A stretch of 64,000 nt of DNA from an uncultured Neisseriaceae bacterium (GTDB taxonomy: Bacteria; Pseudomonadota; Gammaproteobacteria; Burkholderiales; Neisseriaceae): positions 42,678 through 106,677 of the forward strand of contig CALYOS010000003.1 in assembly GCA_945267035.1 (NCBI GenBank), read 5' to 3'. The notes beneath the pieces are model-generated. The model was not told the DNA's origin. It made no database searches and saw only the letters and a list, made by a program, of their open reading frames with translations. Both the position numbers and the translations under genes were made by a program. Position 1 is the first letter of the stretch; the number at the start of each line of letters is the position of its first letter. Below, piece by piece: positions 47,672 through 56,499 of the stretch.

Positions 47672-48485
47672 TGCTCAAAACGATTGAAGGTAGTCAATAG
47701 TAACTTAATACCTGGATTCAGACGCAATCCAGCCTAAGGTGTATTTCTGTGGGTGGCGGTTTTTTGGGTATGCCAGCGGTTGTTGAGCACTGGTGTTCTT
47801 TGTCTATGCGCATATTCTACCTATGTCGGTACTTCTATTTGTATCTGTGAAAAAAAATTTCTCTTATTTCAAAATCTGAATTGATCAAATCTTTCAATAA
47901 TTTTGGGCGCAAGACACTATTTGGGAATTGAAAGCAGTGAGCAAAGACTCTGGATGTAGGCTTGAATAGGTTGTTCAAGATAATGAATATAAGTTGAAAT
48001 AAAAAGAACCACCCAATATATTTTTGTTGATTACAGTTTAGTTTACTCTGTAAGGTAGTAAAACTTGGGTAATGGCGTAACTGTGATGTAGGCAGTCAGT
48101 TGTCGTTCTGGTGGGTAATGCATGGCAGCACCAGTGATGAATGAAATTAGCTGTTCTGCTGCGTGGCTAAAATAATCGTAACTTTAAGCAATGGGGTGGT
48201 TAAGGTGTTTTTAAACGCTGATTCATGATGGCTGATCGATGATGATGGTTAATGGCTGCTGCAAGTTAAGATGGGCTCTTTAATACTGCGGTGAGATCTA
48301 GTGCAGGGATCTTAAGATGCGGTTGTGGCCAGTTCTACATCTCTCTATTGACGGTTATCATGTTAATTTTTAAAAGAATAATGGGTAAATTTACTTTCTT
48401 TTCTAGCATGTGCAAGGTAAATTAAGCAAGGTGAATGAGCTGTCTGGATATGGCGGTTTGCTTGGTAATATGTAAAGGAAGAAAG
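47672..48485. other. Non-coding stretch between azlD and nitroreductase
   Basis: About 800 bases with no supported ORF, RNA or repeat. A frame that opens at 48435 leads into the nitroreductase gene but carries no conserved sequence before 48486. Confidence 0.4.
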
Positions 48486-49091
48486 ATGAATAATGCTTTG
48501 ATTGATGCTATTTCTAAACGTCGCAGTCAGTATGCTTTGGGTAAAAATGTGTCTTTGTCACAGCTGGAGTTGAGTGAGCTGATTAAACAGGCGGTTAAGC
48601 TGGCTCCTTCTGCGTTTAATTCGCAAAGTGCACGGGTGGTGATACTCTTTGGTCAGCAAAGTGATCAGTTTTGGCAAATTGTCATGGATAAGCTGCGCGC
48701 TATTGTTCCGGCGGATAAATTTGCGCCTACTGAAGCTAAGGTGAATAGTTTTGCGGCGGGTGTTGGCACGATTTTGTTTTATGAAGATCAGGATACGATC
48801 GCTGCTTTACAACAACAATATCCTAGTTATCATGATCAGTTTCCTATTTGGTCAGAACAGGGTAGTGGTATTGCCCAGTTTGCAGTCTGGTCTGCGTTGG
48901 CAAATGCAGGAATCGGCGCCAATCTACAACACTATAATCCACTACCAGACGCGGATGCTGCAAAGCTATGGGATATTCCCCCAAGCTGGAAGTTGCGCGC
49001 GATGATGCCGTTTGGTTCAAATGAAGCGACGATCGCGGATAAGACTTTTCTGGATGATCGGGTCAGATTTAAGGAATTCGGTTCATTTTAG
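48486..49091 (+). CDS. Nitroreductase family protein
   Basis: FMN-dependent oxidoreductase, 201 residues. The N-terminal ISKRRSQYALGKN has the arginine pair that binds the FMN phosphate. APSAFNSQSARVVILFG and the C-terminal MPFGSNEATIADKTFLDDRVRF match the Frm2/Hbn1-like branch of nitroreductases. The start at 48486 (GGAAGAAAG before ATG) is chosen over the frame opening at 48435. A terminator follows. Confidence 0.87.
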   Translation: MNNALIDAISKRRSQYALGKNVSLSQLELSELIKQAVKLAPSAFNSQSARVVILFGQQSDQFWQIVMDKLRAIVPADKFAPTEAKVNSFAAGVGTILFYEDQDTIAALQQQYPSYHDQFPIWSEQGSGIAQFAVWSALANAGIGANLQHYNPLPDADAAKLWDIPPSWKLRAMMPFGSNEATIADKTFLDDRVRFKEFGSF

Positions 49092-49118
49092 TCATCTGAT
49101 TTATCGTTTTGGTCATTT

Positions 49119-49151
49119 CCGGATTTTGACGCTGTCAGAATCCGGTTTTTT
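49119..49151 (+). terminator. Terminator of nitroreductase gene
   Basis: CCGGATT and AATCCGG form the base of a stem with an inner TGAC/GTCA pairing, followed by TTTTTT. Confidence 0.8.
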
Positions 49152-49663
49152 CGACTGTTTAGCGCCCGTTTAACTTTTTAAGGACATGTTTTTCTTTATT
49201 AGCAACTTTGATCCGTTTTCTATTCAATGGGGATTTATGTAACTGAATCATTACCTTGTTATGTTGTTCAGCAATGGTGCTGGAAGTAGGCATGGTAATG
49301 GGATTATCCGATAATTTGGGTTAAACAGGATTGAGTAATGTATTTTAATGCCATGATGTGGAAAAGAGCATATTTACCCATGACGAAGTTGTTGCGGGCT
49401 ATTTTGAGTTGAAGTGAACATTCAATGTTAGGTATGTTTTGTTGTATAAACCGATTCCTTCGTCCACTTTTGTTTGCTCGCACAAGGGCAGGGCATTTTA
49501 TCGGCAATCATGCGATTGCTAGTAACTACAATTATTTATTTTAATCGGTCTAATTATTTGATAGAACAATTCTACCTTGGAAATGTCGGGTCTTTACTCA
49601 GGACTTTAACCACTATATGATTATTGAATATAAGGTAATGATGGCATTTGATTAAAGTTATCT
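49152..49663. other. Non-coding stretch before endonuclease V gene
   Basis: A 67-codon minus-strand ORF (49304-49507) has no recognised similarity. Nothing else is seen. Confidence 0.4.
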
Positions 49664-50191
49664 ATGATTTTGGCAATTGATGTCTATTATATTGATGACA
49701 AAGCGAAGTCTGTCGGTATTTTATTTGAGCAATGGGATGATTCTATATCAGCGATTAAAGCTTTAATTATCGATTATCAGGATAATATTAATCCCTACCA
49801 ATCTGGTCAATTTTTTCAACGCGAATTGCCATGCATTTTGTCTTTACTCTCCAAGATTGATTTGGATGCTATTGCGACGATTGTTATTGATGGCTACGTC
49901 TATTTAAATGATGGAAATCTAGGCTTAGGCGCTCATCTTTATCAAGCATTAAATCAAAAAATACCCATTGTGGGGGTGGCCAAAAAAATTTTTTCAGGTA
50001 ATCGTGATTATGTCATAGCTGTAAGTCGTGGCAAAAGTAAACATCCTTTGTACGTGACTGCTATTGGAACATCAGTAAAATTAGCAGCAGAAAACCTGCA
50101 ATTGATGGCTGGAAAATATCGAATGCCTGATTTGCTAAGCTATTTAGATCAACAAACAAAATTATTTAAGCATGAGTATGGATCGGGTTAA
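49664..50191 (+). CDS. Endonuclease V family protein, short and divergent
   Basis: A 175-residue protein with the order of endonuclease V (Nfi) motifs: AIDVYY with Asp6, FFQRELPCIL with Glu54, VIDGYVYLND with Asp76, GLGAHLYQAL and IVGVAKKIF with the lysine pair near 107-108. These correspond to the metal-binding DED residues and the family GVAK motif. Nfi cuts DNA or RNA near deoxyinosine or inosine. The protein is about 50 residues shorter than E. coli Nfi, and several usually conserved residues around the DGHGxxHPR motif are altered (DGYVYLND), so the activity may differ. No clear RBS. Confidence 0.72.
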   Translation: MILAIDVYYIDDKAKSVGILFEQWDDSISAIKALIIDYQDNINPYQSGQFFQRELPCILSLLSKIDLDAIATIVIDGYVYLNDGNLGLGAHLYQALNQKIPIVGVAKKIFSGNRDYVIAVSRGKSKHPLYVTAIGTSVKLAAENLQLMAGKYRMPDLLSYLDQQTKLFKHEYGSG

Positions 50192-51072
50192 CGATCATTT
50201 ATTCTGTCTTAATCAATATTTCTATGATGATAGATGGCATCTATTCTGTAGCGCAGGTGGAAATAACACAGTAGCGAGGTGGTTGTCATGATGATTAGCT
50301 GAGCATTTGGCTTGATAACAGGATCAATCACGGTTATGTCTGGTTTTTCGCATGTTTGCATATGGCTTATTCATATCTTCTAAAAAATAATAAAAGTTGA
50401 GTTTTGGCACAAGCTTGCTCAAGTAGGATTGATGACCAATTCAATGAAGTAGGTATGAGAAATGGGCAAAACTTCAACTAAAAACCGAATACTATTTCTC
50501 TTTAAAGCTGTTTTTGTATTTGTCTTGAGCGAAGGTGGTAGTGAACGCTGCCGGAGCAAAAATGCCTGAGCGGTGGGTATCTTAGCGGTGTATTGTTTAA
50601 ATTTTTTCTTCGCTTCGATAATCAGTTTGCTTTAAAGGGAGCCTGCTTTTTTCGATAGTTAAAGTTGTTTTGCTACGTTGTAATCCGCTGATTTTTTTCT
50701 CTTGCATCCGGCAAATACTTATCTGGTATTTCATTTATCGGATGGTATTAGCTAAGTTTGTGACTTTTAAGAAACAATTAGAAGTGGTATGAAAAATGAG
50801 TATAAATATTTAATTTAAAAAGAGATTTATTCAATTTAGGATGCTAATTATTGCTGTTTTGTGTGTTTTTTTGTTGTTAATGTTAAAAAAGATTAAAAGT
50901 CTGATTTATCTGAGTTGTTATTGTGTTTGGTCAATAGTTTGGATTGAGGCTGGTGCTTTAATCCCCGCTGACTGTTAGTGCTAACGGTTACTAATAATGA
51001 TGATTCGTCCTGCACTGTCTGAATGGCATTAGGTCACGGACGCTTAGGTTTTGTTGGAGTTGTTAGAGACAT
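50192..51072. other. Non-coding stretch before ubiU
   Basis: About 880 bases with no supported gene. A 34-codon ORF near 50462 (MGKTSTKNRILFLFK) is too short to call. I looked for an FNR box upstream of ubiU and did not find a convincing TTGAT-N4-ATCAA. Confidence 0.4.
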
Positions 51073-52083
51073 ATGGTTAGAAAAGTACCTGAACTTGTTT
51101 GTCCGGCAGGCAATTTGCCAGCGTTAAAGATGGCTATTGATCATGGTGCAGATACGGTATACATGGGGCTAAAAGATGCCACTAATGCACGTAATTTTGC
51201 CGGTTTGAATTTTGATGCGAAATCTGCACGAGAGGGAATTGATTACGCTCATCAGCGCAATCGTAAGGTGCTAATGGCGATTAATACGTATGCACAGGCT
51301 GGGCAAGTGAATAAATGGCAACAAGCCGTGGATACGGCAGCACAGCTGGGTGTCGATGCGGTGATTTTGGCTGATTTGGGTATGTTGGCTTATGCCCGTA
51401 AGATCCATCCGCATCTAAATCTGCACTTGTCGGTACAAGGTTCGGCGACCAATTATGAAGCAATTAATTTGGCGCAGGAGCTATTTGGCATCAAACGGGT
51501 GGTGTTACCAAGGGTATTGACGCTGGCGCAAGTGGAACAGGTTATTAAGCATACGACGGTTGAAATTGAGGTATTTGGTTTTGGTAGTCTGTGTGTGATG
51601 GTGGAAGGTCGCTGTTTGCTTTCCAGCTATGTGACGGGCGAATCACCAAATACCTTTGGGGTGTGTTCTCCAGCTAAATTTGTACGCTGGGAACAGCATG
51701 CTCAGGGGATGGATGCGCGGCTGAATCATATTTTGATTGATCAGTATCAGCAAGGTGAAGCAGCAGGTTACCCCACTTTATGTAAAGGGCGCTTTCAGGT
51801 TGATCGTGACGTCTATTATGCGCTGGAAGAACCGACCAGTTTGAATATTATTGAGATTTTGCCACAATTGTTGGCGATGAATGTGGCTGCTATTAAGGTA
51901 GAAGGCAGACAGCGCAGTCCTGCTTATACGGCACAAGTGACGAAGGTTTTGCGACAAGCCATTGATATGGCCAGTCAGCAACCAGAAAGTTTTGCTGTTA
52001 ACCCACAATGGCAACTGGCACTGGCTAAGGTATCCGAGGGACAACAAGTCACTTTGGGTGCGTATAGCCGGCCGTGGAAGTAG
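51073..52083 (+). CDS. ubiU: UbiU, O2-independent ubiquinone hydroxylation protein
   Basis: Peptidase U32-family iron-sulfur protein that, with UbiV, hydroxylates ubiquinone precursors without oxygen. The 336 residues start with ELVCPAGNLPALKMAIDHGADTVYMGL. The four cysteines of the [4Fe-4S] site are visible in SLCVMVEGRC, FGVCSP and PTLCKGRF, followed by EGRQRSPAYTAQV. Directly followed by ubiV (stop and start within about 6 bases) and ubiT, the conserved ubiUVT order. Confidence 0.94.
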   Translation: MVRKVPELVCPAGNLPALKMAIDHGADTVYMGLKDATNARNFAGLNFDAKSAREGIDYAHQRNRKVLMAINTYAQAGQVNKWQQAVDTAAQLGVDAVILADLGMLAYARKIHPHLNLHLSVQGSATNYEAINLAQELFGIKRVVLPRVLTLAQVEQVIKHTTVEIEVFGFGSLCVMVEGRCLLSSYVTGESPNTFGVCSPAKFVRWEQHAQGMDARLNHILIDQYQQGEAAGYPTLCKGRFQVDRDVYYALEEPTSLNIIEILPQLLAMNVAAIKVEGRQRSPAYTAQVTKVLRQAIDMASQQPESFAVNPQWQLALAKVSEGQQVTLGAYSRPWK

Positions 52084-52089
52084 TTGAGA

Positions 52090-53019
52090 ATGGATATGCA
52101 ACATAAAAAACTGGAACTGACGCTAGGGCCGATTTTATTTTTCTGGTCAAAAGAAATGATGCTGGATTTTTACCAGCAGATGATGCAACTGCCGTTAGAT
52201 CGTATCTATTTGGGCGAAACGGTGTGTTCTCGCCGACAGGAATTTAAGCTGGCAGATTGGATAGATCTGGCTCATGATCTATCTTCTGGAGGTAAAAAAA
52301 TTATTTTGTCCTCTCAGGTGTTGATGGAAAGTGAATCGGATTTACGCCGTTTACGCAAGTTGGTTGAGCAGGAAGAATTTATGATTGAGGCAAATGATCT
52401 GGGCGCAGTGAATATGCTGCATGCTAAAGGTCTGCCGTTTATCGCTGGTCAATCTTTGAATATTTATAATGAACAAACTTTAGCGCTGATGCAGTCATTG
52501 GGAGCCATAAGTTGGGTAGCATCTGTTGAACTGGCGGCAGAAAAATTGGCGCTGATTATTGCTGAAATGTCTGACATGGCATGTGAGGTGATGAGCTGGG
52601 GTAAATTGCCGTTGGCCTATTCATCACGCTGTTTTACCGCCCGACACTACAATTTAAAAAAGGACAGTTGTGAGTTTAAATGCTTACAGCATGTTGAAGG
52701 TTTAAAGTTATATACGCGCGAACATGAGTCATTTTTAACCATTAATGGGATTCAGACAATGTCTGCAGCCTGCTGCTGTTTGCTTGCCCATTATGCGGAA
52801 ATGTGCCAACTTGGGGTTGCAGCGATGCGGTTGTCTCCGCAGCAACAGCATATGGCTGAGATTGTTCAGATTCATCGTCAGGTTATCGATGGAAAGTTGG
52901 CTGCGGCTGATGCAGTGGCAATCTTACAAGGCTTGACGTCAGATAAGCTGGTCGATGGGTACTGGCTAGGTAAGGAAGGTATTAAATGTAATGAGGAGGT
53001 CAGTTGTGCAGGTTCCTAA
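52090..53019 (+). CDS. ubiV: UbiV, O2-independent ubiquinone hydroxylation protein
   Basis: U32-like partner of UbiU, 309 residues. Motifs are LTLGPILFFWSKEMMLDFY, DRIYLGETVCSRR with the first cluster cysteine, and SRCFTARHYNLKKDSCEFKC with the other three. The frame opens at a TTG at 52084, but the ATG at 52090 is preferred. The gene overlaps the start of ubiT by 14 bases. Confidence 0.93.
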   Translation: MDMQHKKLELTLGPILFFWSKEMMLDFYQQMMQLPLDRIYLGETVCSRRQEFKLADWIDLAHDLSSGGKKIILSSQVLMESESDLRRLRKLVEQEEFMIEANDLGAVNMLHAKGLPFIAGQSLNIYNEQTLALMQSLGAISWVASVELAAEKLALIIAEMSDMACEVMSWGKLPLAYSSRCFTARHYNLKKDSCEFKCLQHVEGLKLYTREHESFLTINGIQTMSAACCCLLAHYAEMCQLGVAAMRLSPQQQHMAEIVQIHRQVIDGKLAAADAVAILQGLTSDKLVDGYWLGKEGIKCNEEVSCAGS

Positions 53020-53443
53020 TGTGGTGATCCCGGGCTTGGTCAAAAAAGTGGTGTCAGTTTTGCCAGCTAAACCTCCGGCTTGGGTGTTGGTGAATACGTT
53101 AAATCAGCTGTTAAAAAAAGAGATACTGTTGGCGGATATGTCTTTATTAGCTGGTCGTTATTTTCAAATTGGAATAGAAGATCTGGGGCTGAATCTGTTT
53201 TTTACGGCAGATGAGAAGCGTTTTATTCTGGCGGATCAGTCGATTCCAGTGGATCTGTATTTTGGTGCCAATATGGCCGATTTTCTAAAAATGCTATTAC
53301 GCCAAGAGGATCCGGATACTTTGTTTTTTAATCGCAAATTAAAAATTGAAGGTGATACGGAGCTGGGGTTGATTGTGAAAAATCTGCTGGATAGTATTGA
53401 TTGGTCTACGATTCCACTGATGAAATCTTTAGTGGAGCAATGA
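53006..53443 (+). CDS. ubiT: UbiT, SCP2-domain ubiquinone biosynthesis accessory factor
   Basis: SCP2-like lipid-binding protein needed for anaerobic ubiquinone synthesis, the anaerobic counterpart of UbiJ. The 145 residues contain LLADMSLLAGRYFQIGIEDLGLNLFFTADEK and IEGDTELGLIVKNLLDSIDW, which match the SCP2 fold with its final helix. The GTG at 53006 is chosen because a near-perfect GAGGAGGT lies 5 bases upstream; the ATG at 52991 used by simple ORF calling contains this Shine-Dalgarno itself. Third gene of ubiUVT. Confidence 0.92.
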   Translation: MQVPNVVIPGLVKKVVSVLPAKPPAWVLVNTLNQLLKKEILLADMSLLAGRYFQIGIEDLGLNLFFTADEKRFILADQSIPVDLYFGANMADFLKMLLRQEDPDTLFFNRKLKIEGDTELGLIVKNLLDSIDWSTIPLMKSLVEQ

Positions 53444-53498
53444 CGGTTGTTTTGCAGTAATAGTTTAAATAAAGTCGGCTTAATAGGTGAACATGTAA

Positions 53499-53657
53499 AC
53501 TGATACGTGGTTTTTGAATTCAACTAAAATATCGCCACGGGAAGTGGATGCGGATTATAAGAAAATAACGCAAACTATACGTAAGCTAGGTAAGTTGGCT
53601 GAAGTCAACTATGATGGTGACGTTAATTTTCTAGAGAAAGTGCAAACGAAAAAATAA
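53499..53657 (+). pseudogene. Short coding-like remnant of unknown function
   Basis: A 52-codon segment after an in-frame stop reads STKISPREVDADYKKITQT and IRKLGKLAEVNYDGDVNF, a protein-like amphipathic sequence with no start codon of its own. It is probably the tail of a lost gene. The rest of 53444-53960 shows nothing recognisable. Confidence 0.35.
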
Positions 53658-53960
53658 TTTAGAATAACAGGCTAAATGATAAATTATGTTTGATGCTTAC
53701 AGGGAATGAAGCCAATCTTTTTCTAACCTGTTTTTTTCATCCAAAAGTTGCTGAAATTGGGATATTCAGATCGATAAAGTTGGTGAATCTTTATTTAATT
53801 TTCCGTGGCATGGTCTTGCTATGATGAAGCATTCAGGGGATTTTTCTCTACCTCAAATGACAGGTAATTTAATTCAATATTAGTCAAAAATTCATTTATG
53901 CATTTTTAAAGGAATATCACTAAGAAATGGTGAAGGAATTGACATGACTATTAAAAATAT

Positions 53961-53984
53961 AAAGCCAACTTAAAGGTTGGCTTT
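53961..53984 (-). terminator. Terminator of ubiG
   Basis: AAAGCCAAC at 53961-53969 pairs with GTTGGCTTT at 53976-53984, seven bases after the ubiG stop on the minus strand, followed there by T-rich sequence. Confidence 0.8.
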
Positions 53985-53991
53985 GGTCGTT

Positions 53992-54741
53992 TTAGATTGG
54001 CGGACGCTGACAAGCAATCATGTAGTTTACGTCGACACGGTCAGTTAGATGGTATTGTTTGTTGAGCGGATTATAGGTAAAACCACTGCAGCCAAGCCAT
54101 TCTAGTCCAGCCTGCCGGCACAGCCGTGCCAGTTCGGCAGGGGTGATGAATTTACGGAAATCGTGGGTTCCGCGTGGTGTTAGTTTGAGAATATATTCAG
54201 CAGCAACAATCGCTTGTAAATAGGATTTAGGATTACGGTTGATGGTGGAAAAGCAAACAATGCCACCTGGTTTCACTAACTCGGCACAGGCACGCACAAT
54301 ACTGCCTGGATCAGGAACGTGTTCTAACATTTCCATGCACGTGACGACATCAAAGGCTGCCGGGCATTCGGCAGCCATTTCTTCTGCGCTGATCATACGG
54401 TAACTGATATGAGTTAATTGTTCCTGCATGGCGTGCAGCTGAGCAGTTTTCAATGATTTTTTGGCTAGATCAATGCCAGTAACTTGTTCTGCTCCGGATT
54501 TAGCCATCGCTTCGGCCAGAATGCCTCCGCCACAGCCAATATCTAAAATGTTTTTGTTGGACAGATGAGCATAGTCATCAATAAATTTCAGGCGCAGCGG
54601 ATTGATGTCATGTAATGGCTTAAATTCGCTGTTTTTGTCCCACCATTTATGCGCCAGTTGGCTAAATTTGTCTATTTCACTGCTATCAACATTCTCCGTA
54701 TACGGCTGCTGGGCGGAGTGTTGTGATTGAGATGAGGTCAT
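53992..54741 (-). CDS. ubiG: Ubiquinone biosynthesis O-methyltransferase
   Basis: SAM-dependent enzyme that performs both O-methylations in ubiquinone synthesis. The 249 residues contain [30 protein letters not shown], the SAM motif [16 protein letters not shown] near residue 65, [14 protein letters not shown] and [13 protein letters not shown], then [21 protein letters not shown]. The ATG at 54741 overlaps the end of the upstream glycosyltransferase gene (stop at 54744). It acts downstream of the hydroxylation steps that UbiU/UbiV can do without oxygen. Confidence 0.96.
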   Translation of the reverse strand: MTSSQSQHSAQQPYTENVDSSEIDKFSQLAHKWWDKNSEFKPLHDINPLRLKFIDDYAHLSNKNILDIGCGGGILAEAMAKSGAEQVTGIDLAKKSLKTAQLHAMQEQLTHISYRMISAEEMAAECPAAFDVVTCMEMLEHVPDPGSIVRACAELVKPGGIVCFSTINRNPKSYLQAIVAAEYILKLTPRGTHDFRKFITPAELARLCRQAGLEWLGCSGFTYNPLNKQYHLTDRVDVNYMIACQRPPI

Positions 54742-54743
54742 GG

Positions 54744-56408
54744 TTATGGTTCCGTAGGCTGTGGGGTTCTTTGCCACAAGGCGATAACGTTATTTTTTTC
54801 GCGAGGTCGTGCACCGGTCCAGATTTCAATCCAGTTATCCGGTACTTTTGCTTTTACATCATGTGTCACCAGTCGATACTGACAGTGCTGGTTGTCTGGT
54901 GATAATTTAATCCAGCTGTATTCTTGCCAGGCGATACGGGTGCTGAATTGATCAGCTTTGATGCTGATGCATTCTTTTCCACTCTGTAAATCCTGTGTCA
55001 GTTGGCTACTTAAGCTGTCTTGCATTTGTATAACCACTGGTCGAGCCGATTTGGCTGCGTCCAACCACGGTAAAAATAAAGTCAGTAGGAGTGACCACAC
55101 CAGCAGTACGCCAGCTGCCCAATTGGTCACGGCCTGACGTCCTCTAATATGCTGACGGGTGATTGCCCACAGCCAGAGTGGTGTCAATACCCCAGCTACG
55201 ATCAGAGGGAAGTAATCAACGTCATAATGATAATAGGGACTGAAATAGGTTGCTCTTTCAGCCAGTTTGGCCGGCCAGCCAAAATTCATCGCTGCAAATC
55301 CTAGCCATAAGAAAATGGCCAGAAAGCCGAAAGTCATGATGCCAAACCAGTTTAGGAAAGCAACTGCACCGGTACGTAAAGCATTTAATTGCGCAGCACC
55401 AATAACGGCCAATGCGGGCAGAAGAATAACCAGCAGGTTTTGTCCTTGAGCGGGCATAATAGCAAACATCAGTAGACACAATCCTAGCCAGATGATGGCC
55501 AGAATTCCCCAAGGTTGGCTTTTTAATGAGGTGCGGGTTGCAGTCCAGATTGCCAGAGGCCAAGCTGGGAAGGCAAACCAGATTAAATTTTTGACATAGT
55601 ACGCTAAAGAGAAATGAACGCGGAAATGGTTGAAACCGCCAAAAGGATATAAAGCGTGGTATTGCCACCATTGATGGAATAATGGCGCACTGCTTTGGTG
55701 CAGTGCTACTGGCCAAATTAACATCAATGGCCAAGCCCAAAGCATGGAGATAATCAGAACCAAATAATACCGTCGATATCGCCACAGCGGAAACAGCAAC
55801 AGACTGATCGCCAGCAACATGAACAGTAACGGCCAAAATAGGCTGCCGGATAATGACAAAACTACCCAACCACCGCCTAGCATCAGGCTGGCCATCATGA
55901 CGCGACGTGTCGATAGTGAAAAGCCATACCAGCACATGGCGGCACCGAGGCACAGGACAATGCTGTCGTTGATGAAATGCCCTGGCATCAATAATCCCGG
56001 ACAACCCAGTAATATCAACACTGCAATGCGGCCGTTACCGCGACCGAGAAACTGACGGGCAGAACCGCCAATGCAACTAAAAGTTAAAGTCATGAGGATA
56101 GCGTTGAGGAAACGAATCGCTTCATAACTATCCAGCCAGCGCGGGCTCAGCAGATGCTGAGATAAGACCCCCAGCCAGACATATAGGGGAGAGGAATCCC
56201 AGTTGGTGGTATGAAACAAGCTTGGGATAGCCCATTGTCTACTCTGCCATTGTTGAATGGTTTCATATAAATAAGGTTCACCTGGTGTCCATAAATCATG
56301 GTGAAATACACCCGGCCACAACCAGACAAAAACCAGCAGCATTAATAGCCACGAACGTTTGGCGCTGACGGGCTTAATATTGCTTTTCGGAGGGGTATAG
56401 GTGAGCAT
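54744..56408 (-). CDS. GT-C membrane glycosyltransferase, ArnT/PMT-like
   Basis: A 554-residue polytopic membrane protein with about 11-12 helices and a soluble C-terminal domain. The first periplasmic loop [19 protein letters not shown] carries the acidic pair typical of GT39/ArnT-type enzymes that use polyprenyl-phosphate sugars. [19 protein letters not shown] follows, as in that family. It probably transfers a sugar to LPS, lipid or protein in the periplasm; the substrate cannot be told. The stop is next to the ubiG start, suggesting co-transcription with it. Confidence 0.8.
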   Translation of the reverse strand: MLTYTPPKSNIKPVSAKRSWLLMLLVFVWLWPGVFHHDLWTPGEPYLYETIQQWQSRQWAIPSLFHTTNWDSSPLYVWLGVLSQHLLSPRWLDSYEAIRFLNAILMTLTFSCIGGSARQFLGRGNGRIAVLILLGCPGLLMPGHFINDSIVLCLGAAMCWYGFSLSTRRVMMASLMLGGGWVVLSLSGSLFWPLLFMLLAISLLLFPLWRYRRYYLVLIISMLWAWPLMLIWPVALHQSSAPLFHQWWQYHALYPFGGFNHFRVHFSLAYYVKNLIWFAFPAWPLAIWTATRTSLKSQPWGILAIIWLGLCLLMFAIMPAQGQNLLVILLPALAVIGAAQLNALRTGAVAFLNWFGIMTFGFLAIFLWLGFAAMNFGWPAKLAERATYFSPYYHYDVDYFPLIVAGVLTPLWLWAITRQHIRGRQAVTNWAAGVLLVWSLLLTLFLPWLDAAKSARPVVIQMQDSLSSQLTQDLQSGKECISIKADQFSTRIAWQEYSWIKLSPDNQHCQYRLVTHDVKAKVPDNWIEIWTGARPREKNNVIALWQRTPQPTEP

Positions 56409-56455
56409 GTGTTTATATATCCGTTTAATGTGACTTATGTTAACGGAAAATACGT

Positions 56456-56479
56456 CAGGCAGCCATATCTGGCTGCCTG
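56456..56479 (-). terminator. Hairpin after lysP, built from DUS-like halves
   Basis: CAGGCAGCCA at 56456-56465 pairs perfectly with TGGCTGCCTG at 56470-56479 around a 4-base loop, 20 bases after the permease stop. The U-tract is weak. The arms contain GGCTGCCTG, close to the uptake-sequence core. Confidence 0.6.
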
Positions 56480-56499
56480 CTGTTGGGCGAGATTGGTTG

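Noticed and set aside
49304..49507. 67-codon minus-strand ORF before the endonuclease V gene
   Set aside because: No recognised motif and weak start; might be debris but not supportable.
50940..51072. FNR box upstream of ubiU
   Set aside because: No TTGAT-N4-ATCAA-like palindrome was found, although oxygen control would make sense.
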